6,291 bases of DNA, from contig JAQBFG010000160.1 in assembly GCA_032123495.1 (NCBI GenBank), positions 1 to 6,291 on the forward strand. The letters are read 5' to 3'. Position 1 is the first letter of the stretch. Every line of letters starts with the position of its first letter. Positions 1-5,948 of this stretch are shown piece by piece. The notes beneath the pieces were generated by a model. The model made no database searches. It was not told the origin of the DNA and was given only the letters and a program-made list of their open reading frames with translations. This DNA is from JAAERC01 sp032123495. GTDB taxonomy: Bacteria > Zixibacteria > MSB-5A5 > GN15 > PGXB01. Both the position numbers and the translations under genes were made by a program.

Positions 1-1623
1 CTCCAACCAGCGGGCATTTATCCCTCTGTCCATCTCGCAATCGCCCAACCCATAAACAACAACGATTCGATCCCGTGCACCCCAATCAGTCTTGGGAAGT
101 GCATTATTTAAGATATTGTTTCTCGATATGCCCCCAAGTCCGATTCCGTTTAGTTCTTTGATAATTTTCCCTCTATCCGACCATCGCCCCAGCGTATCTG
201 CCAATTTTGTTTCTATCGCTTTGTTCGGCAAAATATAGGTGACATCATCAACCAGCCGGTCAAATTCATCGGCTGTCAACCCTCGCTGATTGCAGACATT
301 TTCCCTTACTAATTCGTAACGGTCATCTATATAGGCCTGATTCTGTTCCCGGTCGGTTGCAGACATTTTGTCGTGACTATAAGTCTCCGGTGCCGATTTA
401 TATTTATTAAACCGCCACGGATCAAAACCAAGCCCGAGTTTATCTAAAGTTCCTTTCAGGTAAGTACGGCCCATCGCAAATCCGGCCAGACGAATCGACC
501 CGGACGGATCAAGGATTATTTTATCAGCGACCGAGGCGAGATGATATTGCACCATCCCGGCATTATCGATAAAAACAATAACCTCTTTCCCAAATTCTCT
601 GGCTCGTTTTAGTTCCTCACGGATCTCCCAGGCATGTTCGGGATAGATCTTCATCCCCGACAGATTCAAAACCAGTGCGGCAATACGGGGATCATCAACT
701 GCGGCCCGGATATCTGTGAGAATATCCATCAAACGCAGCGTTCCGCCGTCAAAGAAAACGTACTTATTATATCCGACATTACCTTTAAGATTTATCGGCA
801 GATATTTTTTATTTCGATTGACCGCTTCATCGATATAACTTGGACGCAAGCCGCCAAATCGAAAAGTTATCGTATGTCTGGCGATTTTATCATTGGCAAT
901 ATGAGGTTGAGCTCCAAAACTGGAATTCCCGAGACAGATATTGATTCCCACCGTAAAAGATTTATCTTTAAAAAACCGTCCGATCAAATTAATCCCGCGC
1001 GCCGGTTCCAGAATAAATCCCCAACTTGAGGGTGAATCCCATAATTTATCGCCGCGCCTCAAGGCAATATCACCAAAAAAAGTAATTAGCTGATTTTCAA
1101 AAGGTCTGAATCCTATTTCCCCAACCGTTTCACTCCACCGACTTTCCAGAGACATCCGGTGGGTCAATCCCAGCGATATTATTCGTCCTGACCGGGAAAT
1201 GGCCGATAAAATCAGTTCCTTCTCAAATCCTGATTGTTTATCACCGCCAAACCAACTGTATCCGATTCCAAAAGCATCGGCCTCACGCCCAAAAGCAATC
1301 GAAAGTTGATATTGATTAAAGTCATAATCTCCGGAGCGACGATGAATCATTCCAAAACCTAATCCATGAACTCCTCCAAATAACGACCAGTCTCTCAAAG
1401 AACGATCCTGACTCCGTTCAAAAGTCCAGTTAAATTGATATTCAGGATTTTTTAAAAAATGCAGATTAGCCGGATTAGCCATCCCCAGCGCACCTTCCTG
1501 AAAAACCGATGGCGATGCGTTCAAAAAGTAAAATCGTTCATAAAACGTCGGCGTCTGCCCAAAAGCTCCTATCCCCCCTAACAGCAAAAATGCAGATATA
1601 ACAACAATTCTAATTATTTTCAT
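1..1623 (-). CDS. sppA: SppA-like S49 family signal peptide peptidase with N-terminal beta-barrel-like domain (3' end cut by window)
   Basis: Read on the minus strand, the frame is open from ATG at 1623-1621 to the window edge, giving 541 residues without a stop. Residues 1-22 form a signal peptide with likely cleavage AFG|Q. Residues about 25-260 are rich in alternating hydrophobic, Gly and aromatic strands and contain an ANPAN motif near residue 50, resembling an outer-membrane beta-barrel. Residues about 280-480 match the N-terminal half of long-form SppA (protease IV): YHLASVADKI (360-369), then FNKYKSAPE, where K409 aligns with the catalytic lysine K209 of E. coli SppA. A second domain starts at about 519 (RIVVVYGLGD). 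The catalytic serine, expected about 50 residues further on, lies outside the window. SppA cleaves leftover signal peptides in the envelope. The usual N-terminal membrane anchor is replaced here by the barrel-like region. The gene is divergent from ubiE. The S49 assignment is firm; the exact role is inferred. Confidence 0.88.
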   Translation of the reverse strand, partial: MKIIRIVVISAFLLLGGIGAFGQTPTFYERFYFLNASPSVFQEGALGMANPANLHFLKNPEYQFNWTFERSQDRSLRDWSLFGGVHGLGFGMIHRRSGDYDFNQYQLSIAFGREADAFGIGYSWFGGDKQSGFEKELILSAISRSGRIISLGLTHRMSLESRWSETVGEIGFRPFENQLITFFGDIALRRGDKLWDSPSSWGFILEPARGINLIGRFFKDKSFTVGINICLGNSSFGAQPHIANDKIARHTITFRFGGLRPSYIDEAVNRNKKYLPINLKGNVGYNKYVFFDGGTLRLMDILTDIRAAVDDPRIAALVLNLSGMKIYPEHAWEIREELKRAREFGKEVIVFIDNAGMVQYHLASVADKIILDPSGSIRLAGFAMGRTYLKGTLDKLGLGFDPWRFNKYKSAPETYSHDKMSATDREQNQAYIDDRYELVRENVCNQRGLTADEFDRLVDDVTYILPNKAIETKLADTLGRWSDRGKIIKELNGIGLGGISRNNILNNALPKTDWGARDRIVVVYGLGDCEMDRGINARWLE

Positions 1624-1627
1624 AAAT

Positions 1628-1633
1628 TCTCCC
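1628..1633 (-). promoter_or_regulatory. Ribosome binding site of the SppA-like gene
   Basis: The minus strand reads GGGAGA followed by four bases and then ATG. The GGGAG core is 5 bases from the start codon, which supports the start at 1623 together with the signal peptide that follows it. Confidence 0.7.
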
Positions 1634-1655
1634 AATCAAAAATATAGTACATCTG

Positions 1656-1684
1656 AATATGACATTCTTGACGTATTAAATCAA
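1656..1684 (-). promoter_or_regulatory. Possible promoter of the SppA-like gene
   Basis: On the minus strand a TTGATT -35 box (1684-1679) is followed after 17 bases by a CATATT -10 box (1661-1656), leaving a leader of roughly 25-30 bases before the start codon. Both boxes deviate from consensus. Other AT-rich -10 candidates at 1641-1649 cannot be excluded. Confidence 0.35.
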
Positions 1685-1703
1685 GTAGATAAAACTATGC
1701 CGG

Positions 1704-1732
1704 TTGACGGCTAATAAGATTTAACGTATATT
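1704..1732 (+). promoter_or_regulatory. Sigma70-type promoter of ubiE
   Basis: TTGACG (1704-1709) and TATATT (1727-1732) are separated by exactly 17 bases. Each box has one mismatch to the sigma70 consensus. Transcription would begin near 1739, about 25 bases before the ubiE start codon. It points away from the SppA-like gene's promoter, so the 140-base gap serves both genes. Confidence 0.65.
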
Positions 1733-1763
1733 GGCTCCCCGATATAGCAAAGCGGAATAAAAA

Positions 1764-2495
1764 ATGAACAAAGGACTTCAAAAAATATATTCAGAAATAC
1801 CGAAACGGTATGAACTGATCAATCACCTATTGACTTTTGGAGCCGATATCCGCTGCCGCAAAAAAGCCGTCGATATGGCATTGGATAAAAATGATTTATA
1901 TGGAAGTGGCGAAGCCACCGAAAGCGGCAGTGCCTCCACTTGGGTCGATGTATGTAGTGGGACCGGCGAAACAGTTGTGAATCTAAGCAAACACGCTGAC
2001 GAAAAAACAACGCTGATTGCGGCCGATTTTTCTTTGCCGATGCTCAATATTGCTCGCCAGAAACCGGAATCTAAAAAAATTAACTTTGTCCTGACCGATG
2101 CCCGCCATCTGCCCTTTGCCAATAATTCAATCGATTTGCTAACTATTTCATTTGCCACCCGCAATCTGAATACGACTCGCGAAATATTGGTCGACACCTT
2201 TTCAGAATTTAACAGGGTCCTGAAACCGACCGGCCGGTTTATAAACCTCGAAACCAGCCAGCCGCCCAATAGATTTTTCAGAAAACTGATGCATCTTTTT
2301 GTTGGCTTATCGGTCAGAAGAATCGGTGCGGCATTATCAGGAAACAAAGCGGGATACGCATATCTTTCTCACTCCATCCCGAGATTTTACACAGCTGATG
2401 AACTTTCAAAGATCCTAAACGAAGCCGGATTTTCTAAGGTCTCTTATAAACGGCTTTATTTCGGCTTTATGGCGGCTCACAAAGCAGAGATGTAA
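1764..2495 (+). CDS. ubiE: UbiE/MenG family quinone-biosynthesis C-methyltransferase
   Basis: This 243-residue protein is a class I SAM-dependent methyltransferase of the UbiE/COQ5 family, which methylates demethylmenaquinone (MenG) or the ubiquinone precursor ring at the inner face of the membrane. Visible family signatures are NHLLTFGADIRCRKKAV (20-36), SAM-binding motif I VDVCSGTGE (61-69), the acidic residue of motif II in AADFS (D88), TDARHLPF (111-118), ISFATRNL (128-135), the post-motif block FNRVLKPTGRFINLE (149-163), and YAYLSHSI (198-205). The length is normal for the family. A Ser/Gly/Glu-rich segment at about 41-59 makes the gap before motif I about 12 residues longer than in E. 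coli UbiE. The ribosome site is weak (GCGGA, 7 bases upstream of ATG). No other quinone genes are present to decide between menaquinone and ubiquinone; I favour menaquinone. It ends in TAA. Confidence 0.9.
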   Translation: MNKGLQKIYSEIPKRYELINHLLTFGADIRCRKKAVDMALDKNDLYGSGEATESGSASTWVDVCSGTGETVVNLSKHADEKTTLIAADFSLPMLNIARQKPESKKINFVLTDARHLPFANNSIDLLTISFATRNLNTTREILVDTFSEFNRVLKPTGRFINLETSQPPNRFFRKLMHLFVGLSVRRIGAALSGNKAGYAYLSHSIPRFYTADELSKILNEAGFSKVSYKRLYFGFMAAHKAEM

Positions 2496-2645
2496 GTTAC
2501 TGCTATTCATACCATTAAGCGATAAAGCCAAAATTCCACACCAAAAATCTCCGCAACTTCCCTTGCTTTTTTCCCGTAATATTATTTATTAGGCGACAAT
2601 ATGTTATAATTGATTCAATAAATATAAACAAGTGAGAAGGGACAT
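2496..2645 (+). promoter_or_regulatory. pepF upstream region with extended -10 promoter (TGTTATAAT at 2602-2610)
   Basis: This 150-base gap holds a consensus extended -10 element, TGT directly followed by TATAAT (2602-2610). A poor -35 (TTATTT, 2582-2587) lies 17 bases upstream; extended -10 promoters tolerate that. Transcription would begin near 2617. The ribosome site GAAGGG (2636-2641) lies 4 bases before ATG. I see no clear hairpin terminator for ubiE here, so some read-through from ubiE is possible. Confidence 0.6.
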
Positions 2646-4532
2646 ATGAATTCCAAAAACCTATCAAGAATCTTTCTGATGCTTGCCTTGATGACCATGA
2701 TCATTTTCTCAGGATCGATCGTATCGGGGCAGGTAGATGAAGCACCTACTCGCGATCAGATCGAGGACAAATACAAATGGAACTTAAATGATCTATTTGC
2801 CACCGATGCTGATTGGGAACAGACCTATAAAGATGCCGGCGAAGCGACTGCAATGTTTGACAAATACAAAGGCCAATTGGGCAGTTCCGCAGATTTAATG
2901 GCCGAATGTCTTCTGCTCGATGATTCGCTAAGCAGTTGGGTGCATCGCCTCTGGGTCTATGCCGGGCTTAGCAATGATCAGGATCAATCTGTCGCCAAAT
3001 ACCAGGAATATAGTCAGCAGATGTCTTCATTGAGATCAAAAATGAGTCAGGCAACGTCATTTATTCGCCCGGAGATTCTTGCTATCGACAATGACAAATT
3101 GATGTCGTTTCTCGACGAAAGTAAAAAATTGCAGCAATACCGATTTTTTATCGAAGATATGATTCGCCAGAAAGCACATATTCTCTCACCCAAGGAAGAA
3201 GAAATTCTCGCCTCGACCGCCAATGTTACCGATGCCGCTCGGCAGATATTTGACATGATGGATAATGTCGATATTAAATTTGGAACGATAAAAGATGCTG
3301 ACGGCAACGAGGTTGAATTAACACGCCAGAGGTACAGCAAGATGCTGGAATCGCAGGATCGCGATCTTCGTAAACGGGCCAGCGATAAATATGAATCATC
3401 TTTTCTCCCATATCAAAACACGCTTGGCGCTACTCTCGCCGCCTCGGTGACCAACGATTATTTTTATGCCAAAACCCGCGGATACGAAACCTGCCTTGAT
3501 ATGGTGCTCGATGGCAACGATATCCCAAGAGAAGTATTTTTTAATCTGATTAAAACCGTTGATGAAGGACTGGCACCGCATCATAAATATATTTCACTAA
3601 GAAAAAAGAAACTCGGCGTTGACACGCTTTATAAATATGACATGTATATTCCTCTGATCCCGGTTCCGACGATGGAATACACTTACGATGAAGCGGTCGA
3701 AACAGTCCTGGCCGCGCTGGCGCCTCTCGGAGAAAAATATGTTAAAGAAGCGAAACATATTTTCGACTCCCGCTGGATCGACGTTTACGAAACCAAAGAT
3801 AAATACGGCGGCGGATATAATTGGGGTACCTACTCGGTTCATCCTTATATCCTGATGAATTACAGCGGCTCAATTAATAATGTCTTTACGCTGGCTCATG
3901 AAATCGGCCATGCGATGCACGCTATCTATACTAATAAAAACGAACCATACACCTATGCCGGACATTCGCGGACATGCGCCGAAATGGCCTCGACCTGCAA
4001 CGAAGCATTGCTGATGGATTATTTGTTGAAGAAAACAACCAACGATGATGAAAAGCTGTATCTTTTAAATTATAGTTTACAGGGAATTGAAGGGACATTT
4101 TTCACGCAAACGATGTTTTCCGAGTTTGAAGTAAAAGCTCATGAAACAATCGAATCTGGCGGCGCCTTATCGGCTGAATCAATGAAAGCGATGTATCGTG
4201 AGATTTATGAAAAATACCAGGGTCCTGATTTCTTCCTTGAAGAGAACAAAGATATAGGCTGCCTGCGGATAAGCCATTTCTATCGTCAATATTACGTTTA
4301 TTCGTATGCGGTCAGCTTCTCTGCCTCACAAATGCTGGCGACAAGGATTCTAAATGGGGAAAAAGGTGCTATCGAAGATTTTTATGAATTCCTAAGCACC
4401 GGAACTTCACTGCACCCGGTCGATATTATCAAAAAGGCTGGGATTGACATTACCACCACCGCCCCCTATGAAAACGTGATTAAAATATATTCGGATTTAG
4501 TCGATCAATATGAGCAGTTGCTTGATAAATAA
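2646..4532 (+). CDS. pepF: Exported oligoendopeptidase F (M3 family zinc metallopeptidase)
   Basis: This 628-residue protein is an M3-family oligopeptidase of the PepF group, which cuts short peptides inside a closed channel. Zinc-site motif HEIGHAMH begins at H418; H418 and H422 are ligands, E419 is the catalytic base, and E446 in CAEMAST, 28 residues downstream, is the third ligand. The C-terminal substrate-binding block SHFYRQYYVYSYAVSF (543-558) has the conserved His and Tyr cluster. The N-terminal helical part (about 40-205) fits the PepF N domain, and the catalytic domain covers about 210-615. Unlike the typical cytoplasmic PepF, it begins with a charged N-terminus, a hydrophobic stretch (about 9-26) and a probable cleavage site VSG|Q at 28. 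The mature part, about 600 residues, equals the usual full PepF length, so the signal peptide is an addition. It would act in the periplasm or outside. It has its own promoter and terminator. Confidence 0.93.
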   Translation: MNSKNLSRIFLMLALMTMIIFSGSIVSGQVDEAPTRDQIEDKYKWNLNDLFATDADWEQTYKDAGEATAMFDKYKGQLGSSADLMAECLLLDDSLSSWVHRLWVYAGLSNDQDQSVAKYQEYSQQMSSLRSKMSQATSFIRPEILAIDNDKLMSFLDESKKLQQYRFFIEDMIRQKAHILSPKEEEILASTANVTDAARQIFDMMDNVDIKFGTIKDADGNEVELTRQRYSKMLESQDRDLRKRASDKYESSFLPYQNTLGATLAASVTNDYFYAKTRGYETCLDMVLDGNDIPREVFFNLIKTVDEGLAPHHKYISLRKKKLGVDTLYKYDMYIPLIPVPTMEYTYDEAVETVLAALAPLGEKYVKEAKHIFDSRWIDVYETKDKYGGGYNWGTYSVHPYILMNYSGSINNVFTLAHEIGHAMHAIYTNKNEPYTYAGHSRTCAEMASTCNEALLMDYLLKKTTNDDEKLYLLNYSLQGIEGTFFTQTMFSEFEVKAHETIESGGALSAESMKAMYREIYEKYQGPDFFLEENKDIGCLRISHFYRQYYVYSYAVSFSASQMLATRILNGEKGAIEDFYEFLSTGTSLHPVDIIKKAGIDITTTAPYENVIKIYSDLVDQYEQLLDK

Positions 4533-4567
4533 GACTAAAATCTAAATATTTCGCTGATTTTTTGTAT

Positions 4568-4603
4568 AATCCGGCTGTTTTTTGAAAATGGCCGGATTTT
4601 TTT
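4568..4603 (+). terminator. Rho-independent terminator of pepF
   Basis: AATCCGGC (4568-4575) pairs perfectly with GCCGGATT (4591-4598), and the T run that finishes the stem continues to 4603 (seven T in total). The 15-base loop contains a small TTTT/AAAA inner pairing. It starts 36 bases after the pepF stop codon and separates pepF from the FKBP gene. Confidence 0.85.
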
Positions 4604-4638
4604 GGCCGTTTTTTACCATATTTTTTCCGATTGAATTC

Positions 4639-4667
4639 TGGACAAATCAAAAGCAATTTATTATATA
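4639..4667 (+). promoter_or_regulatory. Probable promoter of the FKBP lipoprotein gene
   Basis: TGGACA (4639-4644) and TATATA (4662-4667) are 17 bases apart, just downstream of the pepF terminator. The start would be near 4674, giving a leader of about 29 bases. The -10 box could also be read two bases further right in the TATATATA run. Confidence 0.5.
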
Positions 4668-4692
4668 TACCGACCAAACAGGTTAACTTATT

Positions 4693-4698
4693 AGGAGA
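4693..4698 (+). promoter_or_regulatory. Ribosome binding site fixing the FKBP start at 4703
   Basis: AGGAGA lies 4 bases before ATG 4703. The frame is open upstream to a TTG at 4631, but that TTG overlaps the promoter region, has no ribosome site, and would bury the lipoprotein signal 24 residues inside the protein. ATG 4703 is therefore the start. Confidence 0.85.
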
Positions 4699-4702
4699 TG
4701 TT

Positions 4703-5206
4703 ATGATTCTGAGATTATCACTTGCTTTGTTGCTTTTGGCCGGTGCGGCCGGATGTCAGAGCGATGACACCGCAAAAACGGAAACCGCCGCAACCGAAAC
4801 CGCGGCAACCGAAACAGCCGCGAACGAAGGTGGCGAAACTACGGAAGGAACTGCTGTGGACGAAAATGCAATCACGACCGAATCGGGTTTACAATATGTT
4901 GACTATACTGTCGGCGATGGCGCCTCACCCAAAGCAGGCGATATGGTAACCGTTCATTATACCGGCTCTTTGACCGATGGTACCAAATTTGACAGTTCGG
5001 TTGATCGCGGTCAGCCGTTCCAATTCAAAATTGGCGTTGGCCAGGTTATCAAAGGATGGGATGAAGGCGTTATGTCGATGGCTATCGGCGGCAAACGGAA
5101 ACTGATTATTCCGCCGGAACTCGGTTATGGTGCTCGTGGTGCCGGTGGTGTCATTCCCCCGAACGCCACTCTGCTGTTTGATGTTGAACTGCTCAAAATT
5201 AACTAA
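4703..5206 (+). CDS. Lipid-anchored FKBP-type peptidyl-prolyl cis-trans isomerase
   Basis: This 167-residue lipoprotein catalyses cis-trans isomerisation of X-Pro bonds and probably helps fold exported proteins. Residues 1-17 are a lipoprotein signal peptide ending in GAAG before C18, the lipidated cysteine; Ala at -3 is a tolerated but not ideal lipobox residue. Residues 19-58 form a Thr/Ala/Glu-rich flexible linker with three TETAA units. The FKBP domain covers about 60-167 and keeps the full active-site set by comparison with human FKBP12: Y86 (HYTG), D97 (FDSS), F106 and F108, V115-I116, W119 (KGWDEG), Y142 (GYG) and F159. There is no dimerisation domain such as Mip or FkpA has, so it is a minimal single-domain form on a tether. 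Asp at 19-22 (QSDD) would act as an inner-membrane retention signal in E. coli only at +2; here +2 is Gln, which favours outer-membrane sorting if E. coli rules apply. Confidence 0.93.
   Translation: MILRLSLALLLLAGAAGCQSDDTAKTETAATETAATETAANEGGETTEGTAVDENAITTESGLQYVDYTVGDGASPKAGDMVTVHYTGSLTDGTKFDSSVDRGQPFQFKIGVGQVIKGWDEGVMSMAIGGKRKLIIPPELGYGARGAGGVIPPNATLLFDVELLKIN
4778..4822 (+). repeat. Three tandem 15-base units encoding TETAA in the FKBP linker
   Basis: Three consecutive 15-base units each encode Thr-Glu-Thr-Ala-Ala (residues 26-40). They differ only at a few synonymous positions, so this is an in-frame coding minisatellite that lengthens the tether between the lipid anchor and the isomerase domain. 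Confidence 0.85.
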
Positions 5207-5221
5207 ATTTTATAAAATTAC

Positions 5222-5255
5222 GGCAGGATCCCTGTGATTCTGCCATAATCTTTTT
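5222..5255 (+). terminator. Probable terminator of the FKBP gene
   Basis: GGCAGGATC (5222-5230) pairs with GATTCTGCC (5236-5244) over 9 pairs including one G-T, with a 5-base loop. A run of five T follows after six bases (5251-5255). The gap before the T run weakens it as an intrinsic terminator, but it lies 16 bases after the stop codon and before the tRNA promoter. Confidence 0.6.
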
Positions 5256-5295
5256 GAGAGCTGTTTTAAATAGCAAAAAATAGCCCAAAAATCGT

Positions 5296-5323
5296 TTGAC
5301 ATATCGGGACACTTTCGTATTTT
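5296..5323 (+). promoter_or_regulatory. Stable-RNA-type promoter of the tRNA-Lys pair
   Basis: A perfect TTGACA -35 box (5296-5301), a 16-base spacer and TATTTT (5318-5323) precede the tRNA genes. The stretch 5262-5295 upstream is rich in A and T like an UP element. A GC-rich stretch follows the -10 box (GTCCTGTCCCG), as in promoters under growth-rate or stringent control. The start would be near 5330, about 17 bases before the first tRNA. Confidence 0.7.
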
Positions 5324-5346
5324 GTCCTGTCCCGAAAAAAGACTTT

Positions 5347-5418
5347 GGGGGTGTAGCTCAGTGGTAGAGCATCTGCCTTTTAAGCAGATGGTCGATGGTT
5401 CGATCCCATCCACCCTCA
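5347..5418 (+). tRNA. tRNA-Lys (anticodon TTT)
   Basis: The cloverleaf folds completely. The acceptor stem is 5347-5353 with 5411-5417 (7 pairs, with one G-T at the second pair). The D stem is GCTC/GAGC (5356-5359 with 5367-5370). The anticodon stem is TCTGC/GCAGA (5372-5376 with 5384-5388) with loop CTTTTAA, placing TTT at 5379-5381. The T stem is GATGG/CCATC (5394-5398 with 5406-5410) with loop TTCGATC. The discriminator base is A5418, as usual for lysine. CCA is not encoded, so it must be added after transcription. It reads AAA and AAG codons. Confidence 0.97.
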
Positions 5419-5425
5419 TTTGAAT

Positions 5426-5498
5426 GCGCCATTAGCTCAGTTGGTAGAGCAGCTGACTCTTAATCAGCTTGTCCCAGGTTCGATCCCTGGATGGCGTA
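5426..5498 (+). tRNA. tRNA-Lys (anticodon CTT)
   Basis: This is a second complete cloverleaf 7 bases after the first. The acceptor stem is 5426-5432 with 5491-5497, the D stem GCTC/GAGC (5435-5438 with 5447-5450), the anticodon stem GCTGA/TCAGC (5452-5456 with 5464-5468) with loop CTCTTAA, placing CTT at 5459-5461. The T stem is CCAGG/CCTGG (5474-5478 with 5486-5490) with loop TTCGATC. The discriminator is A5498 and no CCA is encoded. The first acceptor pair is G-T (G5426 with T5497). It reads only AAG codons and complements the first gene. The two share one promoter and are probably processed from one transcript. Confidence 0.96.
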
Positions 5499-5505
5499 TT
5501 TTTTT
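5499..5505 (+). terminator. T run ending the tRNA transcript (weak candidate)
   Basis: Seven T follow directly after the discriminator base of the second tRNA. No separate hairpin precedes them, so the acceptor and T stems would have to act as the terminator stem. The T run is certain; its role is inferred. Confidence 0.35.
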
Positions 5506-5579
5506 ACACCCAAATTTTCACTCAACATCATTTTTAAATTCAAGATCCTTTCGTAATCAATATCATTCCTTTTTTATCT

Positions 5580-5623
5580 GTCATTGCGAAGAGTTCACCG
5601 GAGGTGAACGATGTGGCAATCTC
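5580..5623. repeat. Dispersed-repeat-like element, full copy with palindromic core
   Basis: The element opens with GTCATTGCGAA and closes with GTGGCAATCTC. ATTGC (5583-5587) pairs with GCAAT (5616-5620), and inside it GTTCACC (5593-5599) pairs perfectly with GGTGAAC (5603-5609) around a GGA loop. The ends resemble a widespread class of bacterial interspersed repeats whose false translation reads CHCEE; that resemblance is from memory. Shortened relatives occur at 5881-5905 and 5949-5959. Confidence 0.6.
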
Positions 5624-5636
5624 AATTTTTTTTGTG

Positions 5637-5660
5637 CCGTCAGGAACCACTTCCTGACGG
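5637..5660. repeat. Perfect 10-pair hairpin, copy 1
   Basis: CCGTCAGGAA (5637-5646) and TTCCTGACGG (5651-5660) are exact reverse complements around loop CCAC. The same stem returns at 5816-5839 with a different loop. A run of T lies on the upstream side only, so it is not an intrinsic terminator on the plus strand; on the minus strand the bases after it are an A run, so it is not one there either. Confidence 0.85.
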
Positions 5661-5756
5661 AATCTTCTGACAATTTTACCATCGGTTTTGGGTCTAATAT
5701 CATGTATTTTGCATATATAATTCTCCATAATATTATATCGATTATGCCGTTACAGC

Positions 5757-5794
5757 AAAATGGGTTCCCTCCTTCGAAGGACAGGCGTTTTGCC
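5757..5794. repeat. 38-base direct repeat, copy 1
   Basis: It matches 5958-5995 at 37 of 38 positions, 201 bases apart. The centre, TCCTTCGAAGGA (5770-5781), is a perfect 12-base palindrome in this copy. GCAAAA (5755-5760) and TTTTGC (5788-5793) could close an outer stem. The single difference (G5776 to A5977) breaks the palindrome in copy 2. Confidence 0.85.
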
Positions 5795-5815
5795 GTTTTT
5801 ATGTTTTTCCCCGAG

Positions 5816-5839
5816 CCGTCAGGAACCGATTCCTGACGG
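5816..5839. repeat. Perfect 10-pair hairpin, copy 2
   Basis: The two arms, 5816-5825 and 5830-5839, are identical to those of copy 1 at 5637-5660, with loop CCGA instead of CCAC. The identity extends outside the stem by one base on the left (G) and three on the right (AAT). Confidence 0.85.
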
Positions 5840-5847
5840 AATTCTGT

Positions 5848-5873
5848 GGGCAGCAGATGTCCACATCTGCCCC
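5848..5873. repeat. Hairpin GCAGATGT/ACATCTGC
   Basis: GCAGATGT (5853-5860) and ACATCTGC (5863-5870) pair perfectly around a CC loop. GGG (5848-5850) and CCC (5871-5873) can extend the stem past a two-base CA bulge. It starts 8 bases after hairpin copy 2. No T run follows, so it is not an obvious terminator. Confidence 0.75.
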
Positions 5874-5880
5874 AAATCGG

Positions 5881-5905
5881 CATGCGAGCACGGCGTGGCA
5901 ATCTC
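5881..5905. repeat. Shortened copy of the GTGGCAATCTC element
   Basis: It begins CATGCGAG and ends GTGGCAATCTC, aligning with both ends of the 5580-5623 element but lacking its inner palindrome, as if the core had been deleted or never inserted. Confidence 0.5.
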
Positions 5906-5948
5906 CAAAATGGCTTCGTTTAGTCATATTTTTTATTTTCCCGACAAT

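Noticed and set aside
634..1029. 131-residue open frame on the plus strand
   Set aside because: It is antisense to the SppA-like gene, has no ribosome site and resembles no family.
1823..2347. 174-residue open frame antisense to ubiE
   Set aside because: It lies entirely within a gene with clear family motifs on the other strand.
4631..4702. Longer FKBP start at TTG 4631
   Set aside because: It would overlap the promoter and put the lipoprotein signal peptide inside the protein; ATG 4703 has a good ribosome site.
5210..5419. Minus-strand open frame of 69 residues starting MRVDGIEPSTICLK
   Set aside because: This is the well-known false protein obtained by translating the antisense of a tRNA gene.
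5637..5660. Hairpin as an intrinsic terminator
   Set aside because: The T run lies upstream of the stem on the plus strand and becomes an A run after it on the minus strand.
5420..5836. Plus-strand open frame of 138 residues starting MNAPLAQLVEQLTLNQ
   Set aside because: Its start lies in the tRNA-Lys(CTT) region, and the PLAQLVEQ... reading is a known artefact of translating tRNA genes; the rest is repeat sequence.
5581..5901. Minus-strand open frame of 106 residues
   Set aside because: It is composed of the repeat modules, including both hairpin copies (read as FRQE..PDG), and lacks a ribosome site.
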